From Bacteroidia bacterium (GTDB lineage: Bacteria; Bacteroidota; Bacteroidia; Cytophagales; Cyclobacteriaceae): 5,534 nt of DNA. The position numbers and the translations under genes were made by a program. This document shows positions 1 through 5,534 of this stretch, piece after piece. Within the stretch, counting starts at the first letter, position 1. The number at the start of each line of letters is the position of its first letter. Location: contig JAENVX010000199.1 of assembly GCA_016650355.1 (NCBI GenBank), forward strand, positions 1 through 5,534. Direction: 5' to 3'. The notes below the pieces were generated by a model. It had not been told where the DNA came from, did not search any database, and saw nothing but the letters and a program-made list of their open reading frames with translations.

Positions 1-1268
1 ATCAAAAACTTGCTGAAGTTTCGGATGCAACAATTCTGTCTGATTCTTACGAGGCTGCCAAGACCGATGGGGATGAGTTATTTGGAAAGGGTGATGTTAA
101 AAAAGTCTTCACTAGTTCAACGAACATCATTGAGGTCACGTACGAAACACCCTACCAGGCACATGTGCCCATGGAACCGATGAATGCAATTGTCAGCATT
201 GGTGAAACCGAAGCTGAGTTTTGGGGTTCAACACAAAATCCAAATGGCATCCGATCCTACATATCGAAAAAATATAATCTACCGGAAGACGCAGTGAAAA
301 TCAATTACACATTTATGGGTGGTGGTTTTGGCCGCAGGTCGATGACCGATGTTGCGGAAGAAGCGGCTGATCTCTCAAAAAAATCGGGAGCGCCTGTGAA
401 AGTAATGTGGACTCGTGAGGATGATCAAACGCAAGGACCATTTCGGGCATGTAGCTTAAATGTGTGCAGAGCTGTACTGGATAATGGCAAAGTAACGGCA
501 TTGGAACATAAAGTGATCGCGCAGGAAATTCAAAACCAAACGGGAAGTGATATGAAAGCCGGCCGTCAGTTGATGGGCGGAATCAATACGGACTTCCTGA
601 TACCAAATCTTTCGGTTAAAGGAATACTTCGAAAAAGACACGTTCCCATTTCCTATTGGAGGGCTGTCTATCACTCCACCAATCCGTTTGCGCACGAGTG
701 CTTCATAGATGAACTCGCCATCAAAGCAGGGAAAGACCCGTTACAGTTCAGGCTCGATATGCTTGACCATCCGCGATATCGCAGAGTCTTACAAAGTGTT
801 GCTGAAAAAACAAATTGGACAGCACCTAAGAAGAAAGGTGTTGGAAGAGGAATTGCTGCAGTAGAAAGATCGGGTGCGTACTTTGCGATGGTGGTGGAAG
901 TAAGGCAAGATGGTAAAAGTATAGTACCCTTTAAAATTACAACTGCAATTGATTTGGGCATATGCATAAACCCTGATACTGTCAGAGCACAGACGGAAGG
1001 TTCTATCGTGATGGCATTGGGTGCAGCCTATGCAGGCTTAACTGTAAAAAACGGTGCTATTGTTGAACAAAACTTCAATACATATCCAATGTTGAAAATC
1101 AATCAATGCCCGGAAATCGAAACATTCATTTTAGATAGTGAAGCTCCACCTGATGGTGCCGGTGAGGCTGGACTGCCAACTGTTGCACCTGCGTTGGCCA
1201 ATGCTATTTTTGATCTTACCGGCAAGCGAATAAGAAAATTGCCTATTGATATGGATGGTATTGTGTAG
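1..1268 (+). CDS. Molybdenum hydroxylase large subunit, IorB-like (xanthine dehydrogenase family molybdopterin-binding subunit), 5' end missing
   Basis: This is the C-terminal 421 residues of a molybdopterin-binding subunit of the xanthine oxidase family. The reading frame is open from base 3 to the TAG at 1266-1268. The GTG at 165 is internal, because homologous sequence continues upstream of it. Visible family motifs are HVPMEPMN (about 162-185), the cofactor-binding glycine motif GGGFGRR (318-338), YWRAV followed by an FIDELA-type segment (about 654-720), and GAGEAGLP near the C-terminus. The Glu of that last motif (codon 1164-1166) matches the conserved active-site base. IorB-type subunits usually have about 700-750 residues, so roughly 300 residues lie off the left edge. 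Such enzymes hydroxylate N-heterocycles or oxidise aldehydes, usually in the periplasm, with a small [2Fe-2S] subunit. The substrate cannot be read from the sequence. The family is clear; the isoquinoline name is by resemblance only. Confidence 0.93.
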   Translation, partial: QKLAEVSDATILSDSYEAAKTDGDELFGKGDVKKVFTSSTNIIEVTYETPYQAHVPMEPMNAIVSIGETEAEFWGSTQNPNGIRSYISKKYNLPEDAVKINYTFMGGGFGRRSMTDVAEEAADLSKKSGAPVKVMWTREDDQTQGPFRACSLNVCRAVLDNGKVTALEHKVIAQEIQNQTGSDMKAGRQLMGGINTDFLIPNLSVKGILRKRHVPISYWRAVYHSTNPFAHECFIDELAIKAGKDPLQFRLDMLDHPRYRRVLQSVAEKTNWTAPKKKGVGRGIAAVERSGAYFAMVVEVRQDGKSIVPFKITTAIDLGICINPDTVRAQTEGSIVMALGAAYAGLTVKNGAIVEQNFNTYPMLKINQCPEIETFILDSEAPPDGAGEAGLPTVAPALANAIFDLTGKRIRKLPIDMDGIV

Positions 1269-1303
1269 GAAAGATACACTTAAATCAAAGAGCGGGACTG
1301 CTA

Positions 1304-1918
1304 TTACTTAACATTCATAACCTGATCAACAAAGTTGAATGTTTTGCCATCCGTCATTAAGAGGCTCATAGTAAATTTGACTTTTACTTCTTTGAATGGT
1401 TTCACTTCAAGCCGTATCCTATGCGAATCATAATCATAGATGGCACTGTTTTGAGTTATAAAGTTCTCAACACGCTGAAAGTCACTTTCGTATTCATGCG
1501 CCATTACAAATCGATCTGTTATATTCTGACCTTTCAGGATAAGATCATTTTCTCCAGTTAGTTTTAGTTCAGACTGCGATATTATTTTTATTTCCTTAAA
1601 AGATTGGATTGCCTTTAATGGAGCTGGGCTACAAGCCATTGCACCTGTTATAAATAAAGAGGTTGGACTGTCGCTAGTAAAGGATATAACCCTTCTATCC
1701 GTTATGTTGAGCGTTTTAAAGATATCTGTGTATTCATATGTTTTTGAAGTGTCGATTTCAATATAGCTTGAGTTGTTTGTAACAAGCTCAAATGCTATTA
1801 TATCAAATGTGTTTCCTCCTGTTTTATCTCCACAGCCACATGGACACAATAGATAACATGACGTTGGTATTATTCCAGTAAACGTCAAAGTAAGAAAGAC
1901 AATTAGGACCTTTTTCAT
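1304..1918 (-). CDS. Putative cysteine-rich lipoprotein of unknown function, 204 aa
   Basis: I do not recognise this protein with certainty. It begins with two lysines and a hydrophobic stretch (residues 4-17) that ends in IPTSC. This fits a signal peptide with the relaxed lipobox common in Bacteroidota, with Cys21 as the likely lipid-bearing residue. Three more cysteines follow at once (25, 27, 29; motif CPCGCG), and a fifth sits at 96 in an ACSPAP motif. The rest is alternating polar and hydrophobic sequence with no membrane segment, suggesting a beta-rich domain on the outer face of a membrane. From memory, small Bacteroidota DUF families (DUF5034-like) look similar, but I cannot confirm membership. 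The ATG at 1916-1918 gives the signal peptide directly. No good Shine-Dalgarno site is present, which is usual in this phylum. The gene lies 93 bp downstream of the permease on the same strand and may be co-transcribed with it. Sampled lines of the gene range from about 30 to 45% GC. Confidence 0.75.
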   Translation of the reverse strand: MKKVLIVFLTLTFTGIIPTSCYLLCPCGCGDKTGGNTFDIIAFELVTNNSSYIEIDTSKTYEYTDIFKTLNITDRRVISFTSDSPTSLFITGAMACSPAPLKAIQSFKEIKIISQSELKLTGENDLILKGQNITDRFVMAHEYESDFQRVENFITQNSAIYDYDSHRIRLEVKPFKEVKVKFTMSLLMTDGKTFNFVDQVMNVK

Positions 1919-1972
1919 AAACTCGCTGCTGCCTTGGCGTAGTTGAAGGTAGGTGAAATAATAATTTTCAGC

Positions 1973-1989
1973 AATACCTATGTGGTATT
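1973..1989 (-). terminator. Small perfect hairpin after the permease stop; weak terminator or attenuator candidate
   Basis: AATACC (1973-1978) and GGTATT (1984-1989) form a perfect 6-bp stem around a 5-base loop, 22 bases past the permease stop codon in the minus direction. The stem has only two G-C pairs, and the following minus-strand sequence is AT-rich but not a clean T-run. It is therefore a weak terminator at best and would probably let transcription read into the lipoprotein gene. Confidence 0.25.
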
Positions 1990-2011
1990 TGGTTTAGATT
2001 CAATATCGAAA

Positions 2012-4426
2012 CTACTCCCCTTTTAAAGAATCAACAGGATTAAAATTTGCCGCCCTTATCGATTGGTAGCTAACTGTAAACAGTGCCAGCACAAACACGA
2101 TAACTCCGGCAAGTATAAATACTCCCGCACCTAAGTTAACCCTGTATTCGAATGCACTAAGCCATTGCTGGGTGACATACCAGGCAATCGGGCATGCGAG
2201 GGCGAAAGCCAGTAGAACTTCCTTGGTAAAGGAAAAGGAGACCATCAGGAAAAGATTCAGCACGCCAGCACCTAACACTTTTCGAATTCCCAGTTCTATG
2301 GTCCTTCGTTCCACATGATAATTAGCTAAGCCCAACAAACCCAGGCAGGCTACGAGTATGCTCAGCATTCCTCCCATCTGAAAAATCATTTCTGCCTTTT
2401 TTTCAGACACATAAAAAGTATTCAATTGTTCGTTAAGGAAATGATATTCAAGCGGTGTCTCAGGATCGAATTGTTCACAAATTTTAGCAGCACCTTCAAT
2501 TAGCTGTTTGGTATCCCCAGATACTTTCAGCGTAAAGTAGTCAATAGACTGAATAGGGTTTTTGTGATACCCGATAATCATGGGTGCAATTTTTTGATGG
2601 AGAGACTGGAAGTTAAAATCATTGAGGACGCCTATGACGTGTACATTCCAATCGCCATTACGAGTGCCAATGCGAAGCATCGCACCTACCGGGTTTTTTA
2701 AATTCATAGCCAAAGCTGCGGATGCGTTAATGACTACATTCATAGAGTCCGCTACATCATTTCCTGTAAAGAAATTACCTGCAGTGAGCCGAAGCTGATA
2801 GGTGTCAATCATGTCTTCGTCAAAACCCATAAAATAGGTCTGGAGTGAGTCACCTTTAGCATTGGTTTCATTCAGGTTTTTAATATATACTTCACGAATA
2901 TTTTTCCATTCACCAGGTACCCGAGAAGAAACAGCAACATGTTGAACACCCGCCAGATTAGAGAATTCATTCTTCATGGCTTGAAACTGATTCCGCACTT
3001 TACCACTATTAATATCAATTATCATTAAGTGGTCTTTGGAAAACCCAATGTCTTTCGTTTCTATAAAATTCATTTGGTTTCCTATCACAAGCATAGCAAC
3101 AATCATCACAATGGTGATCGTAAATTGAAACACCACAAGGGCTGTTCTCAGGTCAATCTTTTTGCGGGTGTAGTTGATATTATTTTTTAATGTGGCTACA
3201 GGTTTAAGTTTGGCCAGGTAGAAAGCAGGATAGCTCCCTGCAACTACGCCAATTATTAATGTGATAAGTAAAAGCGAAGGCATGAATTCCGCTAGGGTAG
3301 CAAGCGTAAGGTCAAAATTCTTACCGGTGATCGAATTGAAATATGGAAATGACAAATCCATCATCACAATGGCCAAAAGCATGGACACGAGCGTGATGAG
3401 AAATGCCTCCGTTAAAAATTGAAAGATCAATTGGGATTTGAAAGCACCGGCTACCTTGCGAATACCAATCTCTTTGGAACGTGAAGAAGCTTTGGAGGTC
3501 GTTAAATTGATGTAATTAATTGCTGCAATAAGCAGCAAAAAGACAGCCATCGATGAAAAAATATATACATATGAAAGCTGACCGTGTTCTGCTTCCACGC
3601 CAAATTGAACATCCGAAGAATGCAGGTAAATATCTTGTATGGGTTGAAAAATTGTTTCCTGAAATTCCGCATCGGGGCCCCAGTTCTTTTTCATAAAGGC
3701 CGGCATCTTAGACTCTACATCCGCAATGGATTTTCCATCTTTCAATACCACATACGTATAGGCACCAAAGCGTTGCCAATTAGTTAAGTACGTATTCCAC
3801 CACTCACCGGGTTGCAAATCGGAAAACAATAAATCAAATTGCAAATGCGAGTTGCTGGGGATGTCTTTTATTAATCCGGTAACCGTTACCAACCCCAAAT
3901 CAAGAAAGTTGATGGTTTTTCCTAATGGCTTTTCATCTCCAAAATATTTCTTTGCCATTCTTTCTGGCAGCACTACCGAACGAGGTTGACTAAGCGCAGT
4001 TGATTTATCACCCTCAATAAAATCAAAATCAAAAACATTAAAAAAGTTTGCATCTGCGGTAAACCAATTTCTTTCACTGTATTGAGTTTCACCAATTTCT
4101 ATAACCACCTGTCCAACGAAGCGATGCAGCCGAACCATCTCAGCAACTTCAGGAAACGTGTTGACCAACTCAGGGCCCAGGGGTGGTACAGTTTCTCCAT
4201 ACGTGCGAATGTCATCAGGGATGGATCTATCAAGGGTTAGTATTCTAAATGTTCTATGTGACTTTTGGTGAAATGAATCGTAGGACAACTCATGCCGGAC
4301 ATAGGTATAGAGCATGGTACTAAATGAAATACCTATCACCAAACCCAGCACGTTGATGAGAGTGAATGCTTTATTTCTATTTAATGAACGAATGGCAATT
4401 TTAAAGTAGTTACGGATCATATGCAT
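2012..4426 (-). CDS. ABC transporter permease, MacB/FtsX superfamily, two-repeat type without ATPase domain, 804 aa
   Basis: This is an inner-membrane permease of the type VII (MacB/FtsX) ABC superfamily. Counting from the ATG at 4424-4426, residues about 18-43 form the first membrane helix after a basic MIRNYFKIA-type N-terminus. A large periplasmic MacB_PCD-like domain follows (about 45-283). Next come three helices (about 286-308, 330-360, 375-405), a fifth helix (about 430-452), a second periplasmic domain (about 455-678) and three final helices (about 681-702, 722-750, 763-787). The cytoplasmic motif EIGIRKVAGA (about 319-328) recurs as ELGIRKVLGA (about 711-720). KPVATLKN (about 408-415) likewise recurs as NPVDSLKG (about 797-803), so the protein is an internal duplication. 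It has no Walker motifs and must use a separate ATPase. Proteins of this family move lipoproteins, peptides or drugs, or act as mechanotransmitters; the substrate is unknown. An alternative GTG at 4441 and an ATG at 4420 are in frame, but the GGAG spacing favours 4426. Confidence 0.93.
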   Translation of the reverse strand: MHMIRNYFKIAIRSLNRNKAFTLINVLGLVIGISFSTMLYTYVRHELSYDSFHQKSHRTFRILTLDRSIPDDIRTYGETVPPLGPELVNTFPEVAEMVRLHRFVGQVVIEIGETQYSERNWFTADANFFNVFDFDFIEGDKSTALSQPRSVVLPERMAKKYFGDEKPLGKTINFLDLGLVTVTGLIKDIPSNSHLQFDLLFSDLQPGEWWNTYLTNWQRFGAYTYVVLKDGKSIADVESKMPAFMKKNWGPDAEFQETIFQPIQDIYLHSSDVQFGVEAEHGQLSYVYIFSSMAVFLLLIAAINYINLTTSKASSRSKEIGIRKVAGAFKSQLIFQFLTEAFLITLVSMLLAIVMMDLSFPYFNSITGKNFDLTLATLAEFMPSLLLITLIIGVVAGSYPAFYLAKLKPVATLKNNINYTRKKIDLRTALVVFQFTITIVMIVAMLVIGNQMNFIETKDIGFSKDHLMIIDINSGKVRNQFQAMKNEFSNLAGVQHVAVSSRVPGEWKNIREVYIKNLNETNAKGDSLQTYFMGFDEDMIDTYQLRLTAGNFFTGNDVADSMNVVINASAALAMNLKNPVGAMLRIGTRNGDWNVHVIGVLNDFNFQSLHQKIAPMIIGYHKNPIQSIDYFTLKVSGDTKQLIEGAAKICEQFDPETPLEYHFLNEQLNTFYVSEKKAEMIFQMGGMLSILVACLGLLGLANYHVERRTIELGIRKVLGAGVLNLFLMVSFSFTKEVLLAFALACPIAWYVTQQWLSAFEYRVNLGAGVFILAGVIVFVLALFTVSYQSIRAANFNPVDSLKGE

Positions 4427-4433
4427 CGATTGA

Positions 4434-4437
4434 CTCC
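4434..4437 (-). promoter_or_regulatory. Ribosome binding site GGAG of the permease gene
   Basis: GGAG on the minus strand lies 7 bases before the ATG at 4424-4426, which is ideal spacing. It lies 13 bases before the next in-frame ATG (4418-4420), and it falls inside the coding sequence if the GTG at 4439-4441 were used. This is the main reason for choosing 4426 as the start. Homologues usually begin at the residue encoded at 4418-4420, only two codons later, so either ATG gives essentially the same protein. Confidence 0.55.
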
Positions 4438-4445
4438 ACACCCAT

Positions 4446-4461
4446 TACGATATTCATGCCA
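4446..4461 (-). promoter_or_regulatory. Weak sigma-54-like -24/-12 candidate before the permease
   Basis: On the minus strand TGGCATGAATATCGTA agrees with the sigma-54 consensus TGGCACG-N4-TTGCA at 9 of 12 fixed positions and has an intact GG and TGGCA block. The -12 dinucleotide is GT instead of GC. The predicted start of transcription (about 4435) falls on the GGAG site and leaves almost no leader. The placement of a dyad about 90-115 bases upstream would suit an enhancer site. This is an inference and could easily be chance. Confidence 0.15.
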
Positions 4462-4513
4462 TTGAGCATTCGGTGATTTTGATTAAGAATAGAAGAATTA
4501 CGAAAGGGTGAAT

Positions 4514-4543
4514 GTTCACAACCAGCCATAGCCGTTCACAATC
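4514..4543. repeat. Helically phased direct repeat GTTCACAAyC, two copies with a 20-bp period
   Basis: GTTCACAACC (4514-4523) and GTTCACAATC (4534-4543) match at 9 of 10 positions. They start exactly 20 bp apart, close to two turns of B-DNA. On the minus strand they read GATTGTGAAC and GGTTGTGAAC, upstream of the permease. Such phasing is typical of paired operator or activator sites on one face of the helix. The binding protein is unknown. Confidence 0.5.
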
Positions 4544-4551
4544 GGACATGG
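4526..4551. promoter_or_regulatory. Operator-like imperfect inverted repeat in the divergent intergenic region
   Basis: CCATAGCCG (4526-4534) and CGGACATGG (4543-4551) are inverted copies that pair at 7 of 9 positions around an 8-base centre. The dyad overlaps the second GTTCACAA unit. It lies about 100 bp before the permease start and about 130 bp before the pentapeptide gene. The centre is AT-leaning and there is no T-tract, so a protein-binding site is likelier than a terminator. Confidence 0.4.
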
Positions 4552-4601
4552 TTAAGATTATCTTCAGTCGGTGATTTTTCTGATTTAGGCTGGTGTACTG
4601 G

Positions 4602-4631
4602 TTTAAATTATGGATTCTGCAAGTAACTTTA
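4602..4631 (+). promoter_or_regulatory. Possible Bacteroidota-type promoter of the pentapeptide gene
   Basis: TAACTTTA (4624-4631) fits the Bacteroidota -7 element TAnnTTTG with one mismatch. TTTA (4602-4605) fits the -33 TTTG with one mismatch, and the spacer is 18 bases against the usual 19 or so. Transcription would begin near 4637, giving a leader of about 45 bases. Short AT-rich matches of this quality arise easily by chance. Confidence 0.3.
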
Positions 4632-4682
4632 CCCTACAGCTATCCTCTGATAAAAAACAACGTGAGTGGCTCGATCATTTAG

Positions 4683-5264
4683 ATGCAAGAAATATATACA
4701 CCGGATAAAACGTTTGATAAGAACGACTTCACGCAAGGCCCACTTCCGAAAGGTGAATATGAAAACTGCATATTCAAAAACTGTAACTTTTCTGACCACG
4801 ACCTATCCGACTTCAAGTTTGCAGACTGCACGTTTGTCGGTTGCAATCTCAGTTTAGTAAAATTAGCCAAAACTGCCCTGCGAGACATAGCATTTAGGGA
4901 CTGTAAAATGCTGGGGCTCCGTTTCGACACCTGCAATGCGTTTGGTCTTGCTTTCACGTTCGACAATTGTGTGCTAAATCATTCGTCATTTTATAATTTA
5001 AAAATCAAAAAAACATATTTCAAAAACTGCCCCCTACAAGAATCGGACTTTACAGGATGCGACCTTACCGGATCCATCTTTGAAAATTGTGACCTGCTGC
5101 GCGCCACATTTGACACCACAATACTTGAGAAGACGGACTTACGTTCATCCTATAGCTATTCCATTGATCCAGAAAGAAACACAATTAAAAAAGCAAAATT
5201 TTCCTTTTCAGGTGTTTCAGGGCTTTTGGACAAATATGATATTCAAATTGAAAGTATCTCTTAG
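4683..5264 (+). CDS. Pentapeptide-repeat protein, Qnr/McbG-like, 193 aa
   Basis: Residues 27-153 are almost entirely five-residue units ending in Phe, Leu, Ile or Met, often with Asn or Asp before it and Cys, Ala, Ser or Thr before that. There are about 13 units (27-91), a two-residue slip at 92-93, then 12 units (94-153). These should fold as a right-handed quadrilateral beta-helix of about six coils. Ten cysteines (29, 34, 49, 54, 74, 84, 96, 116, 126, 136) all sit at the same place in the repeat. An N-terminal strand region (1-26) and a C-terminal tail with GLLDKYDIQIE (about 180-190) match the plan of Qnr proteins, whose tail dimerises. Qnr and McbG mimic DNA and protect gyrase from quinolones or microcin; that role here is inferred from family likeness. 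The protein should be cytosolic, with no signal peptide. A TAG stands directly before the ATG, so this is the earliest start. There is no Shine-Dalgarno site. Length is close to that of Qnr (about 215). Confidence 0.9.
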   Translation: MQEIYTPDKTFDKNDFTQGPLPKGEYENCIFKNCNFSDHDLSDFKFADCTFVGCNLSLVKLAKTALRDIAFRDCKMLGLRFDTCNAFGLAFTFDNCVLNHSSFYNLKIKKTYFKNCPLQESDFTGCDLTGSIFENCDLLRATFDTTILEKTDLRSSYSYSIDPERNTIKKAKFSFSGVSGLLDKYDIQIESIS

Positions 5265-5298
5265 AATAACAAGTAACTTAGATCGAAAATAAACAGTT

Positions 5299-5320
5299 AT
5301 GTTGAGCCCTGTCGAAACAT
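5299..5320. repeat. REP-like intergenic palindromic repeat of the GTTGAGCCCTGTCGAAAC type
   Basis: ATGTT (5299-5303) and AACAT (5316-5320) form inverted arms around a GAGCCCTGTCG core. I recognise this core from intergenic repeats scattered through many Bacteroidota genomes, where it often sits between genes or after stop codons. It lies 35 bp after the pentapeptide stop. Only one copy is in the window, so repetition is recalled knowledge and not shown here. It could act as a weak transcript end, but there is no T-run. Confidence 0.4.
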
Positions 5321-5390
5321 CTTAATTGCGAACGTTCTCTAAATGAAAATTCAATGTCTTCTTCAAAGCCATGTTAACTTCCAAAACAAA

Positions 5391-5534
5391 ATGAAACCTC
5401 TACTCACCATTCTCAGCCTCCTGGTCTCAAGTCTTTGCCTTGCACAACACGAGCATACAGCAAAAACGAGTACAACCAAATGGGAGCATAAACCAATTTT
5501 CCATCAAGCCTTTACAGACAGCAGTTTTGCCGGA
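5391..5534 (+). CDS. N-terminus of an exported protein of unknown function, truncated by the window edge
   Basis: The frame is open from the ATG at 5391 to the last base, giving 48 residues. Residues 1-18 are a good Sec signal peptide: Met-Lys-Pro, a leucine- and serine-rich core, then CLA before Gln19, with signal peptidase I cleavage likely after Ala18. Cys16 is preceded by Leu, so it is not a convincing lipobox. The mature start is polar (HEHTAKTSTT) with Trp31 and a PIFHQAF stretch near the edge. This is too little to name a family. An in-frame ATG at 5343 would add 16 polar residues before the signal peptide and is less likely. An A-rich run (CAAAACAAA) precedes the chosen ATG, as often in Bacteroidota, and there is no Shine-Dalgarno site. 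The protein probably acts in the periplasm or outside the cell. It is separated by 126 bp and a palindromic repeat from the pentapeptide gene, so it is likely transcribed on its own. Confidence 0.75.
   Translation, partial: MKPLLTILSLLVSSLCLAQHEHTAKTSTTKWEHKPIFHQAFTDSSFAG

Larger units (their letters stand above)
4470..4578. repeat. Direct repeat TCGGTGATTTT, two copies 98 bp apart, framing the operator region
   Basis: The 11-mer TCGGTGATTTT occurs exactly at 4470-4480 and again at 4568-4578. Both copies are followed within three bases by GATT (GATTA at 4481-4485, TGATTT at 4581-4586). The copies bracket the dyad and the GTTCACAA repeats. The region is only about 256 bp long, so an exact 11-mer repeat is unlikely by chance, although the T-run lowers its significance. 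It may mark binding sites or an old local duplication. Confidence 0.5.

Noticed and set aside
165..173. GTG at 165 or ATG at 171 as the true start of the molybdenum hydroxylase
   Set aside because: The frame is open to the left edge, and the sequence before 165 fits the same family domain, so the real start is outside the window.
313..967. Three minus-strand open frames opposite the molybdenum hydroxylase gene
   Set aside because: They lie wholly within a gene whose family motifs are clear in the plus frame, have no recognisable protein features and no ribosome sites. They are shadows.
1269..1303. Bidirectional terminator between the convergent genes
   Set aside because: The only pairing I see is a 3-bp AGC/GCT stem with no T-run, which is too weak to call.
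3584..3787. 67-codon plus-strand frame inside the permease gene
   Set aside because: It is antisense to conserved permease sequence, with basic low-quality composition and no start signals.
4666..4966. Frames on both strands overlapping the pentapeptide gene
   Set aside because: The 15-base periodicity of the real gene keeps other frames open. These translations lack any repeat pattern or known motif. The later plus-strand frame at 5080-5292 is rejected for the same reason.
4761..5141. Regular short repeats suggesting a CRISPR array or minisatellite
   Set aside because: The periodicity is at the protein level (five-residue units); the nucleotide units differ from each other and there are no spacers.
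1..5534. Insertion sequences, tRNA or rRNA genes, phage or defence genes
   Set aside because: I found no transposase, terminal inverted repeats with target duplications, tRNA-like cloverleaf or conserved rRNA segments.

Overview
The window looks like chromosomal DNA from a member of the Bacteroidota, probably of the Cytophagales type. The evidence is a stand-alone MacB/FtsX-like permease with the N-terminus typical of that phylum, a lipoprotein with a relaxed lipobox, weak or absent Shine-Dalgarno sites, a Qnr-like pentapeptide protein with the tail seen in Bacteroidota homologues, and one copy of what looks like an intergenic palindromic repeat. Base composition is moderate to AT-rich. No database search was possible, so the taxonomic call rests on recognition alone.

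Layout. Positions 1-1268 (+) hold the C-terminal part of the molybdopterin-binding subunit of an IorB-like molybdenum hydroxylase; its N-terminus and its iron-sulfur partner lie off the left edge. It converges, with a 35-bp gap, on a minus-strand pair. That pair is a large two-repeat ABC permease (4426 down to 2012) followed after 93 bp by a small cysteine-rich putative lipoprotein (1918 down to 1304). The 256 bp between the permease and the next plus-strand gene form a divergent regulatory region. It carries an imperfect dyad, a helically phased direct repeat and a second, wider direct repeat. The plus-strand gene at 4683-5264 encodes a right-handed beta-helix pentapeptide-repeat protein resembling Qnr/McbG gyrase protectors. 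A 126-bp spacer with a REP-like palindrome follows. Then comes the signal-peptide-bearing start of an exported protein that runs off the right edge.

How the parts fit. Nothing ties these genes into one pathway. The permease and lipoprotein could be co-transcribed and both act at the cell envelope. The permease lacks its own ATPase, and no ATPase or adaptor gene is in the window. The pentapeptide gene shares only the divergent intergenic region with the permease. I see no convincing new multi-gene system. The points most worth a second look are the structured operator region at 4470-4578 and the register slip in the pentapeptide helix.
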